A model generated the notes under the pieces. The model was given only the letters and a program-made list of their open reading frames with translations. It made no database searches and had not been told where the DNA came from. Source: Novosphingobium sp. (GTDB taxonomy: Bacteria > Pseudomonadota > Alphaproteobacteria > Sphingomonadales > Sphingomonadaceae). From it: 64,000 nucleotides of DNA. The first letter of the stretch is position 1, and each line of letters begins with the position of its first letter. Position numbers and translations under genes: made by a program. Positions 18,977 through 29,063 of this stretch are shown piece by piece. Location: the NCBI RefSeq assembly GCF_030699305.1, contig NZ_JAUYNB010000034.1:62001-126000 (forward strand), read 5' to 3'.

Positions 18977-19516
18977 TTACTTGGCCTTGTCGGCCTCATA
19001 GCGTTCGATGCATTCCAGCACGACGCGCTTGGCGTCGGCGGCATCGCCCCACTTGCCGATCCGGACCCACTTTTCGGCTTCGAGATCCTTGTAGTGGGTA
19101 AAGAAGTGTTCGATCTGCTGGAGCACGATCGAGGGCAGGTCTTTCTGTTCGCCGATGTCGGAATAATACGGGAAGGTCGAATCGACCGGAACGCAGATCA
19201 GCTTTTCATCGCCGCCGTGTTCGTCTTCCAGGTTCAGCACGCCGACCGGGCGGGCGCGCACCACGCAGCCCGGCACGAAGGGCGAGCGGGCGATGACGAG
19301 CGCGTCGAGCGGATCGCCGTCGTCCGACAGGGTGTGGGGGACGAAGCCATAGTTCGCCGGATACCGCATCGGCGTGTGCAGGATGCGGTCCACGAACAGC
19401 GCGCCGGACGCCTTGTCGAACTCGTATTTCACGGGTTCGCCGCCGACGGGCACTTCGATGATGACGTTCAGGCTATTGGGCGGGTCATCGCCCACGGGGA
19501 TCATGTCGATACGCAT
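18977..19516 (-). CDS. ppa: Inorganic pyrophosphatase (soluble, family I)
   Basis: Hydrolyses pyrophosphate to phosphate, pulling biosynthetic reactions forward. 179 residues from the ATG at 19516. Signature metal site [10 protein letters not shown], substrate-binding [26 protein letters not shown] and the C-terminal [14 protein letters not shown]. An in-frame start 12 codons earlier is unlikely because family members begin at MRIDMIP-like sequence. Confidence 0.97.
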   Translation of the reverse strand: MRIDMIPVGDDPPNSLNVIIEVPVGGEPVKYEFDKASGALFVDRILHTPMRYPANYGFVPHTLSDDGDPLDALVIARSPFVPGCVVRARPVGVLNLEDEHGGDEKLICVPVDSTFPYYSDIGEQKDLPSIVLQQIEHFFTHYKDLEAEKWVRIGKWGDAADAKRVVLECIERYEADKAK

Positions 19517-19571
19517 GGCCGGGGCCTTAGCCCCGACTATGTTGCACTGCAACGACAGACCAAGGTCTAAT

Positions 19572-21533
19572 TCACTTTTTTCCCTTGGTTGCCGTAACGG
19601 CGCGCTTTGGCAGCAGCAGCAGGTCCAGCCCGGTGGGGGCGGTGCCGGGGGCAGCGCGTTCCAGCCAGGGATAGCGCAGGCCGCCGCGGTAATCGATCTT
19701 CACCGTCTGGAACTTGTCCCCGCGCTGGAACAGCAGGTCCACCCCGCGCCCGTCCTTGGCCGCGGTGATCGCCTTTTTCAGCTCGTCAGCAGTATAGGCG
19801 ATGCCGTTCACGGCCAGCACCTTGGACCCGGTCACAACTCCGGCGTTGAAGGCCGGGCTGTCCCACTGGGTGGACGTTACCTTGGCGTCCTTGTCGATCG
19901 AAACGCCCAGCGACCAGGTCAGCGGCAGGTTCTTCGCCTCGGCGATGCGGGCCTTGTCGAAGGGGTTGGGGGCATCCTTCCAGACCAGCTTGTAGCCGCC
20001 CTTTTCGATCCCGCCGAGCGGCGCGGGCTGGCCCGGCTGGTTCAGGCGGGTGTCCAGAAAGGTTGCCCAGTCATAAGGATGGACCTGCCCCAGCTTGGTG
20101 ATGATTTCATCGACCTCGAAAGTCAGCTGGCCCCAGTCGCCATCGCGCATCCCGAAGAACAGCTTGGCGAAATCGTCGATGCTTTTCTTGCCGCCGGTTC
20201 CGGCGCGGATGATCTGGTCGGCTTCCAGCCAGACCAGCGCGCCTTCGGTGTAATAGTCCTCATTCCGGGCGAGCGAGGCATAGGGCTTGGCCTTGCGCCC
20301 GCCGAACACCGGATCGAACCCGGTATCCTCGACCGAGCGCCAGCGCCGTCCGGGCTGTTCGGAAAAGTTTCCGGCCCAGCCCGCCAGCATTCCCAGCACC
20401 ATGTCCTTGCCCTGAAGGCCCGACCGCGCGGCCAGGACGAGGCCCCAGAACTGGTCCTGCCCTTCATAGGTCCACAGCAGGTCGCCCTGCATCGGCTGGC
20501 GGTAATCGGGCGTCCACAGCCGCGCCGGACGGCGGAACTTGCCGGCCCAGCTGTGCGCATATTCGTGCGGCAGCAGGTTGCGGTCGAATTCGTTCTTGTC
20601 CCACTCCAGGAACGAGTCCGGTTCCAGCTGGTTCTCGCTGGAACGGTGATGTTCCAGCCCGATCCCGCCCATCCGGTCGGTCAGCGCCAGCAGGAATTCA
20701 TAGCGGTCGAAATGGTTGGCCCCGAACGCCAGCCGCGCTTCGGTGACGAGGTTGCGGTGCAGTTCGATATGCTCCGGCTTGGCCGCCAGCTGCTCCGGCT
20801 TGTCGGCCACGACGTTGAGCGTGACGTTCTGGCCCAGGTCCCACTTGGCGAAATGCTTGCCTGCAAAGATCGGCGAATCGACCAGCACTTCATAGTTGGT
20901 TTCAGCCCACGCCAGGCGGTTGCCCTGCGCGCTCTGCCCGTCCAGCGCGACCGCGGCGGTCCAGCCCTGCGGCAAGGTGACGCTGGGCTTCACCCGGATC
21001 TGGCGGACGTAATGCCCGGCGGGATAGAGGCTCATCTTCTCCCACTGGAGGTTGAGCATTTCCTGCGTCATCGTGATCCGGCCTTCGCTCGATTGCAGCG
21101 GGCTGGTGTGGAGGAAGCGGGCGACCACATCTTTCGCCCCGGCGGGCAAAGTTACATGGAACGCGTTCACTTCCACCCGGTCACGCTTCCAGTCCAGCTT
21201 TTGCCCGTTCGCGGTGAACGACAGGTCGACCAGTTCGGCCATCGGCCCGCGCGGGGCGTGGTTGCCGGGCAGCCACTGCGGCAGCAGCAGGGTCAGCTTC
21301 TTTGTGCCGGGGGCAACCGGGATGGTCTGCGTCACGCGGTAGACGCCGCGCACGGTATCGCTGGCGTCGATGTCCAGCTGCATCGTCCCGCCGGGATAAG
21401 GGACGTCCGCCGCATCGGGCACGGTCGCCACAATCGGCACGGCGGCCGGGGCGGACAGCGTGGCGGCCAGCGAGGCGGTGGAGGTCGCCAGAGCGAGGGC
21501 GGCCAGCAGACGGCCAGTCGTGGTCTTGATCAT
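19572..21533 (-). CDS. M61-family metallopeptidase with PDZ domain
   Basis: 653 residues, exported: signal peptide [24 protein letters not shown]. After a beta-rich N-terminal domain comes the zinc site [14 protein letters not shown] (HExxH) with a downstream glutamate in [14 protein letters not shown]-terminal PDZ-like region ([20 protein letters not shown]) follows, then [21 protein letters not shown]. This order matches the glycyl aminopeptidase-like M61 family common in Sphingomonadales, probably acting in periplasmic peptide degradation. Divergent from hisS, with about 100 bases between the starts. Confidence 0.92.
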   Translation of the reverse strand: MIKTTTGRLLAALALATSTASLAATLSAPAAVPIVATVPDAADVPYPGGTMQLDIDASDTVRGVYRVTQTIPVAPGTKKLTLLLPQWLPGNHAPRGPMAELVDLSFTANGQKLDWKRDRVEVNAFHVTLPAGAKDVVARFLHTSPLQSSEGRITMTQEMLNLQWEKMSLYPAGHYVRQIRVKPSVTLPQGWTAAVALDGQSAQGNRLAWAETNYEVLVDSPIFAGKHFAKWDLGQNVTLNVVADKPEQLAAKPEHIELHRNLVTEARLAFGANHFDRYEFLLALTDRMGGIGLEHHRSSENQLEPDSFLEWDKNEFDRNLLPHEYAHSWAGKFRRPARLWTPDYRQPMQGDLLWTYEGQDQFWGLVLAARSGLQGKDMVLGMLAGWAGNFSEQPGRRWRSVEDTGFDPVFGGRKAKPYASLARNEDYYTEGALVWLEADQIIRAGTGGKKSIDDFAKLFFGMRDGDWGQLTFEVDEIITKLGQVHPYDWATFLDTRLNQPGQPAPLGGIEKGGYKLVWKDAPNPFDKARIAEAKNLPLTWSLGVSIDKDAKVTSTQWDSPAFNAGVVTGSKVLAVNGIAYTADELKKAITAAKDGRGVDLLFQRGDKFQTVKIDYRGGLRYPWLERAAPGTAPTGLDLLLLPKRAVTATKGKK

Positions 21534-21632
21534 CACCTGCCCATGCAAAAAACCCGCGTGCGCGGTCAATCCCGGTGCGACGCAAACCAGACGGCTTTTC
21601 GACAAAGTGCAAACCGGGTAGGGGCGAGCGCC

Positions 21633-23069
21633 ATGAGCAACACACCACAGGCCATACCCAAGGCGATCAGGGGCACCCAGGACATTTTCGGCCCCGAAGC
21701 CGAGGCGTTCGCCCACGTTGTCGAAACGTTCGAGCGCGTGCGCAAACTTTACCGGTTCCGCCGCGCGGAAATGCCGGTGTTCGAAAAGACCGAAGTGTTC
21801 AGCCGCTCGATCGGCGAAACCACCGACGTCGTCTCCAAAGAGATGTACAGCTTCAAGGATCGCGGCGACGAATCGCTGACGTTGCGGCCCGAATTCACCG
21901 CGGGAATCGCGCGCGCCTACCTGACCAACGGCTGGCAGCAGTTCGCGCCGCTGAAAGTGGCGACCCACGGTCCGCTGTTCCGCTATGAGCGCCCGCAAAA
22001 GGGCCGCTATCGCCAGTTCCACCAGATCGACGCCGAGATTATCGGCGCGGGTGAACCGCAGGCCGATGTCGAGCTGCTGGTGATGGCCGATCAGCTGCTG
22101 CACGAGTTGGGCATTGCCGACGGGGTGACGCTGCAACTCAATACGCTGGGGGATGGGGCGAGCCGTGAGGCATGGCGCGCCGCGCTGGTCGAATACTTCC
22201 GCGCGCACCGCGCCGACTTGTCGGAAGATTCGCAGGACCGGCTGGAACGCAACCCGCTGCGCATCCTCGATTCCAAGGATTCGCGCGACAAGGTCTTTAC
22301 CGCCGCCGCGCCGAAGATCGACGATTACCTGAGCGCCGAGGCGCAGGACTTTTTCGGGCAGGTCACCTCCGGGCTGGACGCGGCGGGCGTCGACTGGACC
22401 CGCGCCCCGGCACTGGTGCGCGGGCTGGACTACTATCGCCACACCGCGTTCGAATTCGTCACCGACCGGCTGGGCGCGCAAGGCACCGTGCTGGGCGGCG
22501 GGCGTTATGACGGACTGATGGAAAGCCTTGGCGGCGCGCCGACCCCGGCGGTCGGCTGGGCTGCGGGGATTGAGCGGCTGGCGATGCTGGTCGCCGATGC
22601 GGGCAATCATTTTAAATTACCAGAGGCGCTTGTGGTGCTTCCGGACGGTCCCAATGCAATTCAAAAAGCTACTGCGTTAGCCGCATATCTGCGCAGCAGG
22701 CTTCCCGAGTTGATCAAGAAGATCGACCGAGAGCGTTGGAATCGTAACTTCGCGATTGATAATGCGAGTGTGGGTGGATTTGTTGCAAATGGCGACGACG
22801 GTTTTAATCCATCAATTGAGATTGCTTTTAAGCATAATCAGAGAAAGCAGTTCGAGAAAGCGAAACGCGACGGTGCCTCGGTAATTGTAACGGTAAGAGA
22901 CGACGGGCAGCCGTCGCCGCGCACCATGTTGGTGAGCAGCCATCGCACTAAGAAGGACATGGAGTTGGGCGCGTTGGGGATGCACGCTCTGTGGTCGCTA
23001 GTTGAAATAGAGTTGGGCGAGGGCGAGTACTCGCTCGTCCACGACACCCGAATCATACTGCCGGAATGA
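21633..23069 (+). CDS. hisS: Histidyl-tRNA synthetase with replaced C-terminal domain
   Basis: Charges tRNA-His. Residues 1 to about 322 are an ordinary class II HisRS core: [14 protein letters not shown], motif 2 [20 protein letters not shown], the HisA motif [15 protein letters not shown], and motif 3 ending [12 protein letters not shown]. From about nt 22605 base composition falls (20 G+C of 60 at 22801-22860) and the usual anticodon-binding domain is not recognisable. Instead there are about 155 residues starting [20 protein letters not shown], including [20 protein letters not shown] and ending HDTRIILPE. The beta-alpha layout loosely resembles an anticodon-binding fold. Total 478 residues, longer than the usual 410-430. 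The frame is intact and the stop overlaps prfA by 4 bases, so it looks functional but chimeric. Confidence 0.93.
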   Translation: MSNTPQAIPKAIRGTQDIFGPEAEAFAHVVETFERVRKLYRFRRAEMPVFEKTEVFSRSIGETTDVVSKEMYSFKDRGDESLTLRPEFTAGIARAYLTNGWQQFAPLKVATHGPLFRYERPQKGRYRQFHQIDAEIIGAGEPQADVELLVMADQLLHELGIADGVTLQLNTLGDGASREAWRAALVEYFRAHRADLSEDSQDRLERNPLRILDSKDSRDKVFTAAAPKIDDYLSAEAQDFFGQVTSGLDAAGVDWTRAPALVRGLDYYRHTAFEFVTDRLGAQGTVLGGGRYDGLMESLGGAPTPAVGWAAGIERLAMLVADAGNHFKLPEALVVLPDGPNAIQKATALAAYLRSRLPELIKKIDRERWNRNFAIDNASVGGFVANGDDGFNPSIEIAFKHNQRKQFEKAKRDGASVIVTVRDDGQPSPRTMLVSSHRTKKDMELGALGMHALWSLVEIELGEGEYSLVHDTRIILPE

Positions 23070-24130
23070 GCGTTTCCGACGCCCGTCTGGCCCAACTCGC
23101 CGCGCGGTTTGCGCAGCTTGAGGCGCGGCTGGCGTCTGGCACGCTGGAGGGGGCGGAGTTTGTCGCGGCGAGCCGGGATTACTCCGAACTGGAGCCGGTT
23201 GCCCGGATCGCCGCCGACGTCACCGCGATGCGCGCCGAGCTGGCCAGTCTGGCCGAGCTGGACGATCCCGAAATGCGCGAACTGGCCGAGGAGGAAATCG
23301 CCCGGCTGAAGGAGGCGCTGCCCGCCGCCGAGCACCAGCTGGCCATCGCCATGCTGCCGCGCGACAGCGCCGATGCGCGTTCGGCCATGCTGGAAATCCG
23401 GGCCGGGACCGGCGGCGATGAAGCCGCGCTGTTCGCGGGCGACCTCTACCGGATGTACGAACGCTTTGCCGCTGAGCAGGGCTGGCGGATCGAGCCGGTC
23501 AGCATGAGCGCTTCGGAAGTCGGCGGGTTCAAGGAAGTGGTGGCCCAGATCACCGGCAATGGCGTGTTTGCCCGGCTGAAGTTCGAAAGCGGGGTCCACC
23601 GGGTGCAGCGCGTGCCGGTGACCGAAAGCGGCGGGCGCATCCACACCAGCGCGGCGACGGTTGCGGTGTTGCCCCAGCCGGACGAAGTGGACGTGCAGAT
23701 CGAGGACAAGGACCTCAAGATCGACGTCTATCGCGCGTCGGGTGCGGGCGGGCAGCACGTGAACACCACCGATTCGGCGGTGCGCATCACCCACTTGCCG
23801 ACGAACACCGTCGTCACCTGTCAGGACGCCCGCAGCCAGCACAAGAACAAGGAAAAGGCGATGCAGGTGCTGCGCGCCCGGATCTATGAGCAGATGCGCG
23901 AAGCCGCCCACGGCGCCGAGGCCGAGGCGCGCAAGGCGATGGTCGGATCGGGCGACCGGTCCGAACGGATCCGGACCTACAACTTCCCGCAGGGGCGCGT
24001 CACCGATCACCGCATCAACCTGACCCTGCACCGCCTGCCGGAAATTCTGGAAGGGCCGGGGCTCGGCGAACTGGTCGACGCGCTGATCGCGGAGGATCAG
24101 GCCAAGCGGCTGGCGGCGATGGGTGAGTGA
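23066..24130 (+). CDS. prfA: Peptide chain release factor 1
   Basis: Terminates translation at UAA and UAG. 354 residues. GGQ peptidyl-hydrolysis motif in [19 protein letters not shown] and [15 protein letters not shown] before it; the RF1-type [18 protein letters not shown] follows the usual spacing. ATG overlaps the hisS stop (ATGA), so translation is coupled. GC content returns abruptly to the local high level here, in contrast to the end of hisS. Confidence 0.97.
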   Translation: MSVSDARLAQLAARFAQLEARLASGTLEGAEFVAASRDYSELEPVARIAADVTAMRAELASLAELDDPEMRELAEEEIARLKEALPAAEHQLAIAMLPRDSADARSAMLEIRAGTGGDEAALFAGDLYRMYERFAAEQGWRIEPVSMSASEVGGFKEVVAQITGNGVFARLKFESGVHRVQRVPVTESGGRIHTSAATVAVLPQPDEVDVQIEDKDLKIDVYRASGAGGQHVNTTDSAVRITHLPTNTVVTCQDARSQHKNKEKAMQVLRARIYEQMREAAHGAEAEARKAMVGSGDRSERIRTYNFPQGRVTDHRINLTLHRLPEILEGPGLGELVDALIAEDQAKRLAAMGE

Positions 24131-24981
24131 CCGCCGCTGACGCCATCCGCGCCGCCACCGCCGCGCTGGCGCAAACCAGCGATACCGCGCGGCTCGATGC
24201 CGAAGTGCTGATGGCTCATGCGCTGGGCGTCACCCGGTCGGAACTGTTGCTGCGGCATATGCGCGATGCCGTTCCGGCCACTTTTGCGGCGCTGATCGAA
24301 CGGCGACAGGGGCACGAGCCGGTGGCCTATATCGTCGGCGAGCAGGAGTTTTTCGGCCTGCCATTCCGCGTCTCGCCCGCTGTGCTGATCCCGCGCGGGG
24401 ACAGCGAGGTGCTGGTCGAAGCTGCGCTGGCGGCCCGGCCCGATGCGGCGCGGGTGCTCGATTGCGGGACCGGTTCGGGCGCGCTGCTGCTGGCCGTGCT
24501 GCATGAACTGCCCGGCGCGACCGGCGTGGGGATTGATCGCAGCGCCGCCGCGCTGGCGGTGGCGAGCGCCAATGCGCAGGCGCTGGGGCTGGCGAACCGG
24601 GCGATGCTGGTGCAGGCCGACTGGCACAGCGCAGGCTGGGCCGATGCGCTGGGCGGACCGTTCGATCTGGTGCTGGCCAACCCGCCCTATGTCGAGGATG
24701 CCGCCGACCTTGCTGCGTCAGTGCGCGCGCATGAACCGGCAGGCGCGCTGTTTGCCGGGGCGGACGGGCTGGACGATTACCGCGTGCTGGTTCCGCAGTT
24801 GCCGACCCTGCTGGCCCCCGGCGGGGCGGCGCTGGTGGAGATCGGCTACACCCAGGCCGAAGCCGTCACGGCCATGGCCGTGCAGGCCGGGATGACCGCC
24901 GGGTTGCACCGTGATCTGGGGGGACGGGCGCGCGTGCTGGAAATCAAGATTCCGCTTGGCAAGGGCAGTGCCACCGCGTAA
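24127..24981 (+). CDS. prmC: Release factor glutamine methyltransferase
   Basis: N5-methylates the glutamine of the GGQ motif in release factors. 284 residues. SAM site [16 protein letters not shown] and the catalytic NPPYVED. The N-terminal helical domain carries [13 protein letters not shown] and [20 protein letters not shown] start overlapping the prfA stop (GTGA), so enzyme and substrate are coupled translationally, as in many bacteria. Confidence 0.97.
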   Translation: MTAADAIRAATAALAQTSDTARLDAEVLMAHALGVTRSELLLRHMRDAVPATFAALIERRQGHEPVAYIVGEQEFFGLPFRVSPAVLIPRGDSEVLVEAALAARPDAARVLDCGTGSGALLLAVLHELPGATGVGIDRSAAALAVASANAQALGLANRAMLVQADWHSAGWADALGGPFDLVLANPPYVEDAADLAASVRAHEPAGALFAGADGLDDYRVLVPQLPTLLAPGGAALVEIGYTQAEAVTAMAVQAGMTAGLHRDLGGRARVLEIKIPLGKGSATA

Positions 24982-25207
24982 GCGCCGGATCAGACCAGCG
25001 CAGGCCGGCCCAATCGGGGCGCGGCGCGGGTCAAATCCAACATTTGCGAACCGCGTGGCACACCGTCACGCAAGCTTGCAGATGGTGGGGCCGCGCTGGC
25101 ACATTGGGTGTCCGTGGCGATGGGTCATGCACCGGCGTGTTGGCAAATCCCTGGGGTAACCCGGTGGGGCAGCAGGCAGCCGGTAGCTGGATTAGGGACT
25201 ATCACCC

Positions 25208-26032
25208 TTGAACAACATTAGCCGTGGCAACAATAACAACAACAATCGTCGGCGTGGCCGGAGCAACCGTCCGGGCGGTACTGGCGGCGGCGGCGGCGGC
25301 GGCGGTGGCCAGCAGCAGAACCGGATCGACAGCCGCGCGCGCGGCAATGCGCCCCAGCTGCTCGAAAAGTATCGCAAGCTGGCGCAGGACGCGCACCTCA
25401 ACGGGGACCGCGTCCAGGCCGAATATTACCTCCAGTTCGCCGACCACTATTTCCGCGTGATCGCCGATGCGCGCGTGCGCCAGGAAGAACAGCGCAAGCC
25501 GCGCGATGAGCGCTGGCCGGACGCCGGTGACGAGGGCGACGACAGCGGTGAATTCCATGTCGATAACGATTTCCCCGCGTTCGACCCCCCCGCCAACAAC
25601 CGCCCCCCGCGCGAAGAGCGGGTCCGCCGGGCAGAGCGTGATGCGCGTGAAGAACGCGAAGATCGCGATGAGCGGGACGAACGCCCCAGCCGCGCCGAAC
25701 CGGTCGAATCGGCCGCTCCGGCCGTTGATGAAGTGGTTGAGGCGAATCCGTTTGAGTCGCCGGAAAATCCGTTTGTGCGCGAAAATCGCGGCACGCGCGG
25801 TCTGCGTCCGCGCCGGGAAGACCGTCTTCCGCGCCGGGATGAACGCCCCGCTGCCGACGATGCCGAACCCGCCGGGCTGGACCCCGCTTCGCTGCCCCCC
25901 GCGATCAGCGCGCGGCGCGAAGAACCGGTTGCGGATGCCGCAGCGGATGCCGAAGCCAAGCCCAAGCGTCCCCGCGTCCGGCGCAAGCCTGCGGCGGATG
26001 GTGCCGGTGAAGCGCTCGAATCGGTAGGTTGA
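25208..26032 (+). CDS. DUF4167 domain protein
   Basis: 274 residues. The N-terminus is low complexity: a run of asparagines, RRRGRSNRPGG and a nine-glycine tract. The conserved DUF4167 core follows (NAPQLLEKYRKLAQDAHLNG and QAEYYLQFADHYFRVI), then a highly charged Arg/Glu-rich tail. The basic Asn/Arg/Gly head suggests nucleic-acid binding, but no activity is established that I know of. Position after prfA-prmC is conserved in alphaproteobacteria. The start at 25208 is TTG, as no ATG precedes the conserved head. The 226 bases before it hold no gene. Confidence 0.85.
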   Translation: MNNISRGNNNNNNRRRGRSNRPGGTGGGGGGGGGQQQNRIDSRARGNAPQLLEKYRKLAQDAHLNGDRVQAEYYLQFADHYFRVIADARVRQEEQRKPRDERWPDAGDEGDDSGEFHVDNDFPAFDPPANNRPPREERVRRAERDAREEREDRDERDERPSRAEPVESAAPAVDEVVEANPFESPENPFVRENRGTRGLRPRREDRLPRRDERPAADDAEPAGLDPASLPPAISARREEPVADAAADAEAKPKRPRVRRKPAADGAGEALESVG

Positions 26033-27612
26033 TCGCGCGCTTGGGCCGCTTGGTAACTCTTGCGACCCGCTATCCGCGCCTTGGTGCCCTGGTGCTGGGT
26101 GCGGGTGCGGCGTGCGGTTTTCAACCGCTGGCGCTCTGGCCGCTGACCCTGCTGGGCCTCGCCGGACTGATCGCTTTGGTTCACCGCGCCGCCGACTGGC
26201 GGCAGGCAGCGCTGATCGGCTGGGCGTTTGGGGTCGGGCACTTCACGGTCGGCAATTTCTGGATCGCCACCGCGTTCACCTATCAGGCGGCCATGCCCGG
26301 CTGGCTGGGCGCCATCGCGGTGGTGCTCCTCTCGATTTACCTGGCGGTCTATCCCGCGCTGGCGACTTTGACGGCCTGGCTGATCGCCCGCCGCCACCGG
26401 GGTGCGCTGGTGCTGGCACTGGCAGGCGGCTGGACGATCACCGAATGGCTGAGAAGCTGGGTGTTCACCGGCTTCGCCTGGAACCCGCTGGGGATCACCG
26501 CGCTGGGGTCGTTCGGGCGGCCGGGACTGGCGGGGCTGGCTCCCTATCTGGGCACGTATGCGCTCTCCGCGCTGATCGTGCTGCTGGCGGCGTGCTGGTG
26601 GATCGCGGCAGTGCGCGCCAAGGCTGATTGGCGGGGGATTGCCCTGACCTTGGTGCCGGTCGCGGCCTTGCTGGTGCCGCTTGGCTCCGGTCCGGACAAG
26701 GCAGCGACGGGGCGGCCGTTCACGCTGGTCCAGCCCAATATTCCGCAGGATGAACTGAACGATTACACCATGTACGAGGCGAACTATCAGCGTCTCGCCA
26801 AGCTTTCTCCAGCGCGCGCCGGGCAAGGCAAACGCTTGTTGCTCTGGCCCGAATCCGGCGTGCCGGATTACCTGCGCGAAGGGTATCCGGACCGCTATTA
26901 CCTCGATAACTACGGGGCTGATCCGGTGCTGGCCCGCCAGCGACTGGGCCGACTGGCCGGTCCCGGCACGCTGCTGCTGAGCGGGACGACCGACCTTGAA
27001 GTGCGCGGCCGCAAGGCCGTTGCGGCGCGCAATTCCGTCACCGCGCTGGATGCAACCGGCACGATCCGCGCCAGCTATGCCAAGGCCCATCTGGTGCCCT
27101 ACGGCGAATACCTGCCGATGCGCGCGATCCTGACGCCGCTGGGTCTGTCGCGGCTGGTGCCGGGGGCGCTGGACTTCTGGCCGGGACCGGGGCCGCGCAC
27201 GCTGGAACTGGGCGACTGGGGCCGGGTGGGCGTGCAGGTGTGTTATGAAATAATCTTTTCCGGACAAGTGGTTGACCAAAAGAATCGGCCCGACTTCCTG
27301 TTCAATCCATCCAACGATGGCTGGTTTGGCGCCTGGGGTCCGCCGCAGCATCTGGCGCAGGCCCGGCTTCGCGCGATCGAGGAAGGGCTGCCGGTGCTGC
27401 GCGCCACGACCACCGGCATCAGCGCCGTGATTGCTGCCGACGGGACGGTCGGCCAGTACATTCCGCACCAGACCGCCGGGCGGATCGACGCCGCTTTGCC
27501 GCCTGCATTGGCGCCAACGCTGTTTGCCCGAACGGGCAACGTGCTTCCGCTTGGCTGGGCCGCAGTTCTTCTTGTGCTCTCGTTGGTTGCCAGCCGCCGC
27601 AGACGCGGTTAG
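26029..27612 (+). CDS. lnt: Apolipoprotein N-acyltransferase
   Basis: Inner-membrane enzyme adding the third acyl chain to the N-terminal cysteine of lipoproteins. 527 residues: six or so N-terminal membrane helices, then a periplasmic nitrilase domain with the catalytic triad visible as Glu in WPESGVPDY, Lys in YAKAHLVPYGEYLP and Cys in GVQVCYEIIF, and a final membrane helix. The TTG start at 26029 overlaps the DUF4167 stop (TTGA); the first helix starts within about ten residues, which fits. Confidence 0.94.
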   Translation: MIARLGRLVTLATRYPRLGALVLGAGAACGFQPLALWPLTLLGLAGLIALVHRAADWRQAALIGWAFGVGHFTVGNFWIATAFTYQAAMPGWLGAIAVVLLSIYLAVYPALATLTAWLIARRHRGALVLALAGGWTITEWLRSWVFTGFAWNPLGITALGSFGRPGLAGLAPYLGTYALSALIVLLAACWWIAAVRAKADWRGIALTLVPVAALLVPLGSGPDKAATGRPFTLVQPNIPQDELNDYTMYEANYQRLAKLSPARAGQGKRLLLWPESGVPDYLREGYPDRYYLDNYGADPVLARQRLGRLAGPGTLLLSGTTDLEVRGRKAVAARNSVTALDATGTIRASYAKAHLVPYGEYLPMRAILTPLGLSRLVPGALDFWPGPGPRTLELGDWGRVGVQVCYEIIFSGQVVDQKNRPDFLFNPSNDGWFGAWGPPQHLAQARLRAIEEGLPVLRATTTGISAVIAADGTVGQYIPHQTAGRIDAALPPALAPTLFARTGNVLPLGWAAVLLVLSLVASRRRRG

Positions 27613-27621
27613 TAAGCGGAC

Positions 27622-27637
27622 ATAAAGATTCCTTTAT
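27622..27637. promoter_or_regulatory. Dyad in front of metK
   Basis: ATAAAG-ATTC-CTTTAT, perfect 6-bp arms, 12 bases before the metK ATG in an otherwise GC-rich 37-base gap. It looks like a repressor operator, possibly for an ArsR-family regulator of the S-adenosylmethionine cycle; that assignment is from memory and unproven. Confidence 0.45.
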
Positions 27638-27649
27638 ATCGAGAGAACC

Positions 27650-28855
27650 ATGCGCACCGACTATCTCTTCACTTCCGAAAGCGTCTCCGAAGGTCATCCG
27701 GACAAGGTTTCTGACCAGATCTCGGATTCGATTGTCGACCTGTTCCTCTCGAAAGACCCCGAAGCCCGGATCGCCTGCGAAACGCTGACGACGACCCAGC
27801 TGGTCGTGCTGGCCGGTGAAATCCGCTGCAAGGGCGTCTACGAAAACGGTGAATGGGCCCCCGGCGCGCAGGAAGAAATCGAAGCCACGGTGCGCCGCAC
27901 CGTGAAGGAAATCGGTTACGAGCAGGACGGTTTCCATTGGGAAAGCCTTGAATTCATCAACCGCCTGCATGGCCAGTCGGAGCATATTGCGCAGGGCGTG
28001 GACGCCGGTGCAAACAAGGATGAAGGCGCGGGCGACCAGGGCATCATGTTCGGTTACGCCACCGACGAAACGCCCGATCTGATGCCCGCGACGCTGTATT
28101 ACAGCCACAAGATCCTGGAGCGCATGGCGGCAGATCGCCATTCCGGCGCGGCTCCGTTCCTCGAACCTGACGCGAAGAGCCAGGTTACGCTGCGCTACGA
28201 AGGCAGCCTGCCGGTCGCCGCGACGGCGGTCGTCGTTTCGACCCAGCACGCACCGGGCTATGACGAGGGCGATAAGGAAGCTGAACTCCACGCCTATGTG
28301 AAGCGCGTCGTTGCCGATGTGATCCCGCCCGTGCTGCTGCGCGAAACCGAATATCACATTAACCCGACCGGCAGCTTCGAAATTGGCGGCCCCGATGGCG
28401 ATGCTGGCCTGACCGGCCGCAAGATCATCGTTGATACTTACGGCGGCGCGGCTCCGCATGGCGGCGGTGCGTTTTCGGGCAAGGATCCGACCAAGGTTGA
28501 CCGTTCGGCGGCCTATATCACGCGCTATCTGGCCAAGAACATCGTTGCGGCAGGCCTCGCCACGCGCTGCACGATCCAGCTGGCTTATGCCATCGGCGTG
28601 TCAAAGCCGCTATCGCTCTATGTCGACACCCATGAAACCGGCACGGTTGGCGATGACAAGATCGAAGCGGCGATCATGCAGATCCAGAAGCTGGGCGGCC
28701 TGACCCCGCGCAGCATCCGCACGCATCTCGGCCTGAACAAGCCGATCTATCGCCAGACGGCGGCATACGGTCACTTCGGCCGCAAGCCCGAAGGCGACAG
28801 CTTCCCGTGGGAGCGCACCGATCTGATCGATGACCTGAAGGCCGCGCTGGGCTGA
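27650..28855 (+). CDS. metK: S-adenosylmethionine synthetase
   Basis: Makes SAM from methionine and ATP. 401 residues. Signature [19 protein letters not shown] at the N-terminus, [16 protein letters not shown] with the ATP/methionine site, [19 protein letters not shown], and the C-terminal [17 protein letters not shown]. Close to full family length. Upstream lnt ends 37 bases before, with an AT-rich dyad in between, so it probably has its own control. Confidence 0.98.
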   Translation: MRTDYLFTSESVSEGHPDKVSDQISDSIVDLFLSKDPEARIACETLTTTQLVVLAGEIRCKGVYENGEWAPGAQEEIEATVRRTVKEIGYEQDGFHWESLEFINRLHGQSEHIAQGVDAGANKDEGAGDQGIMFGYATDETPDLMPATLYYSHKILERMAADRHSGAAPFLEPDAKSQVTLRYEGSLPVAATAVVVSTQHAPGYDEGDKEAELHAYVKRVVADVIPPVLLRETEYHINPTGSFEIGGPDGDAGLTGRKIIVDTYGGAAPHGGGAFSGKDPTKVDRSAAYITRYLAKNIVAAGLATRCTIQLAYAIGVSKPLSLYVDTHETGTVGDDKIEAAIMQIQKLGGLTPRSIRTHLGLNKPIYRQTAAYGHFGRKPEGDSFPWERTDLIDDLKAALG

Positions 28856-28878
28856 ACGAAGCGCGCTTCTGAACACGG

Positions 28879-28903
28879 ACAGGGCGGCCATTGGCCGCCC
28901 TGT
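28879..28903 (+). terminator. Hairpin after metK
   Basis: ACAGGGCGGCC-ATT-GGCCGCCCTGT, an 11-bp perfect stem 24 bases beyond the metK stop. It is followed by TGCGTTT rather than a solid T-run. Confidence 0.7.
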
Positions 28904-28948
28904 TGCGTTTCAAGCCTTGCTTACCGGCCCACGGAGACTGCACCACTC

Positions 28949-29063
28949 CCGCTCATGGTGAGGAGAGACTGAGCTTGTCGAAGGCTCGTCTCGAACCACC
29001 CGCGCCGCGTTCGTCCTTCAAGACGCCATTTCGGCAGGCGCAATGGCTCCTCAGGATGAGCGG
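28949..29063. repeat. Long REP-type intergenic repeat
   Basis: Ends form an imperfect inverted repeat (CCGCTCATGGTGAGGAG against CTCCTCAGGATGAGCGG, two mismatches to perfect pairing) around GACTGAGCTTGTCGAAGG and GTCCTTCAAGACGCC segments. I recognise this as a dispersed repeat type found in Sphingomonadales genomes. Its right end runs into the last codons and stop of the glutathione transferase gene. Confidence 0.7.

Noticed and set aside
19374..21632. Upstream open extension of the hisS frame across the M61 peptidase gene
   Set aside because: It is antisense to a clear peptidase gene; hisS begins at 21633 with the conserved N-terminus.
20500..22610. Open extension of the M61 frame into hisS
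   Set aside because: The signal peptide at ATG 21533 fixes the real start; the rest is antisense to hisS.
27613..27649. SAM riboswitch before metK
   Set aside because: Only 37 bases separate lnt from metK, too little for a SAM-I, SAM-II or SAM/SAH aptamer plus expression platform; a simple dyad is present instead.
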